Part shown: piece by piece, positions 13,878 to 14,853 of the stretch
Layout: every line of letters starts with the position of its first letter
Position numbering within the stretch: position 1 is the first letter of the stretch
From: an uncultured Ligilactobacillus sp.
Lineage (GTDB): Bacteria; Bacillota; Bacilli; Lactobacillales; Lactobacillaceae
Length of the DNA stretch: 14,853 nucleotides
Reading direction: 5' to 3'
Assembly (NCBI GenBank): GCA_934215475.1
Contig: CAKPZY010000043.1
Coordinates: 1 to 14,853 of the forward strand
Position numbers and translations under genes: made by a program
Notes under the pieces: model-generated
The model's database searches: none
The model's input: only the letters and a program-made list of their open reading frames with translations
Told to the model about the DNA's origin: nothing

Positions 13878-13903
13878 CAGCAGTTCTATGACTGCTGTTT
13901 TTT
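13878..13903 (+). terminator. Terminator of the RHH gene
   Basis: CAGCAGT (13878-13884) and ACTGCTG (13891-13897) form a 7-bp stem with a 6-base loop, followed by six T. From here to 14082 there is only AT-rich sequence, with no gene I can support. Confidence 0.9.
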
Positions 13904-14082
13904 GTATCCTTCAACAAGATAGTTTTTGTTCATTCCAAGTGTTGAAATTTATCTGTTTTAAATGATTCATCCCGGAAATTCATTCTAAGTTATTATAAAG
14001 GATATTTCATCTTTAACGTATTTGATTTTTTAGTTTTTTGACTTTTACAATAGCGTCTTAATGCAAATAAACTTTCTAGTTA

Positions 14083-14853
14083 TTACCAGATAATGTAAAC
14101 TTCCCTTCCTAATTTTTTCTGCCTTTCATTTATTTCTAAATCACTCCAACCACTGCGTTCAATTTTGGCTGCCAACATCTCGTTGGCAATCAGCTGTGAT
14201 CTCTTAAGTTTAATAACCACGTCATTTTGAGAAACTGCCTCTTCTAAATGAATTTCCTTTTCAATAATTGTCCAGTTGCCTAAATAATCAACCTCAGTAA
14301 TTTGCCGATCTTCCATAATATGCATAGGCTGATACCTGTCCTCATCAAAGACTTTTTGATAAAGATCATCATTGTTAAAATCATCGTATACTCCACAATA
14401 TAATTCAGAAAGCAGGTAAACGAGCGTCCACTTTTTTGCACCCTGTTTAGATTCTTTTTGCAGCTGCGAAAAGTTACTTTCTGTTTCCCTATCAGATTTC
14501 AATAAGTTTTGATCTAATTGATCGATGACATCTTGGGATGTTCTCAATTCCAATGACCAAATTTTTTGTGCAATAGCTGCAAAACCGGTTTCTAAGACGT
14601 TAGTTCCTTCATTAGCTATCGTTCTGTGACGGATGAAAACTGAAATAATTTTTTGAACCACTGTTAAAATATCTTCTTCACTAAATCTCTGATGCTGCAT
14701 CGCAAGCATAATAGGGTAATATAAGACAACTTTTAGTTTACTTAAAATATCTAGTCGCTGACTAATTTGTTTATTATTTGCTAAATGTCAAATTAAGTTA
14801 GAAATTCTTGCAGTTGTTCATTTGTAATATGATTCATGAAGGCCTCCAGGGGA
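14083..14853 (-). pseudogene. Broken DUF262/DUF1524 (GmrSD-like) restriction protein, 3' part
   Basis: The open frame 14083-14787 reads as the second half of a DUF262-family protein. It begins HLANNKQISQRLDILSKLKV, continues VLYYPIMLAMQHQRFSEEDI and VFIRHRTIANEGTN, and ends with LGNWTIIEKEIH, SGWSDLEINERQKKLGREVYIIW. The last part resembles the C-terminal DUF1524 region (LGNLTL ... W ... I ... R ... L ... IW) of GmrSD-type modification-dependent nucleases. The usual catalytic HI-P motif appears only as MHIMED. In frame, a TGA at 14788-14790 interrupts the gene. Upstream, another frame (ending AFMNHITNEQLQEFLT, stop at 14793-14795) looks like the preceding piece, and all three frames carry stops between about 14780 and 14800. 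An ATG at 14709 exists but has no ribosome binding site and lies inside the conserved YYPIMLAMQH segment. I infer a frameshifted, decayed gene whose N-terminal half lies beyond the window. Confidence 0.65.

Noticed and set aside
1..14853. CRISPR arrays, tRNA or rRNA genes, insertion sequences, prophage genes
   Set aside because: None seen: no regularly spaced repeats, no transposase or integrase-like proteins, and no structural RNA signatures.

Overview
The window looks like a chromosomal stretch from a low-GC, Gram-positive lactic acid bacterium, most likely a member of the Lactobacillaceae. The clues are an Apf-type LysM surface protein, a UPF0397-type ECF transporter, a cellobiose-family PTS EIIC, a YolD protein behind Bacillus-type LexA boxes, strong AGGAGG ribosome binding sites, and compact intrinsic terminators. 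The species cannot be fixed from the sequence. I see no tRNA, rRNA, insertion sequence, phage gene or CRISPR array.

Layout, left to right. (1) 1-900: an Apf-like secreted LysM protein (minus) with its terminator and promoter. (2) 1163-4740: a three-gene ECF vitamin/nutrient transporter operon (minus; S component, double-ABC ATPase, EcfT) behind an unusually long structured leader of about 430 nt. (3) 4795-7047: a HAD phosphatase (minus) and a divergent YqhD-type iron/zinc alcohol dehydrogenase (plus) that share a control region with a 13-bp palindrome. (4) 7063-9360: a lipoprotein of unknown function (minus) and an orphan PTS EIIC (minus). (5) 9574-10061: a YolD-family gene (minus) driven by a promoter with two LexA boxes. 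(6) 10155-11426: a secreted aldose 1-epimerase (minus) with a CcpA-type cre site over its -35 box. (7) 11592-12509: deoC (minus) with an acidic C-terminal extension. (8) 12599-13611: a family 8 glycosyltransferase (minus). (9) 13622-13903: a 53-residue ribbon-helix-helix protein (plus). (10) 14083-14853: the remains of a DUF262/DUF1524 (GmrSD-like) restriction protein (minus), running off the right edge.

Most units are single genes with their own promoter and terminator; only the ECF operon is clearly polycistronic. The shared theme is nutrient and carbon handling (ECF uptake, PTS EIIC, mutarotase, deoxyribose-phosphate aldolase, alcohol dehydrogenase, HAD phosphatase) plus cell-surface proteins. 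One SOS gene and one decayed defence gene sit among them. The least explained parts are the ECF leader RNA, the perfect 15-bp inverted repeat inside the lipoprotein coding sequence, and the stand-alone SOS-controlled yolD.
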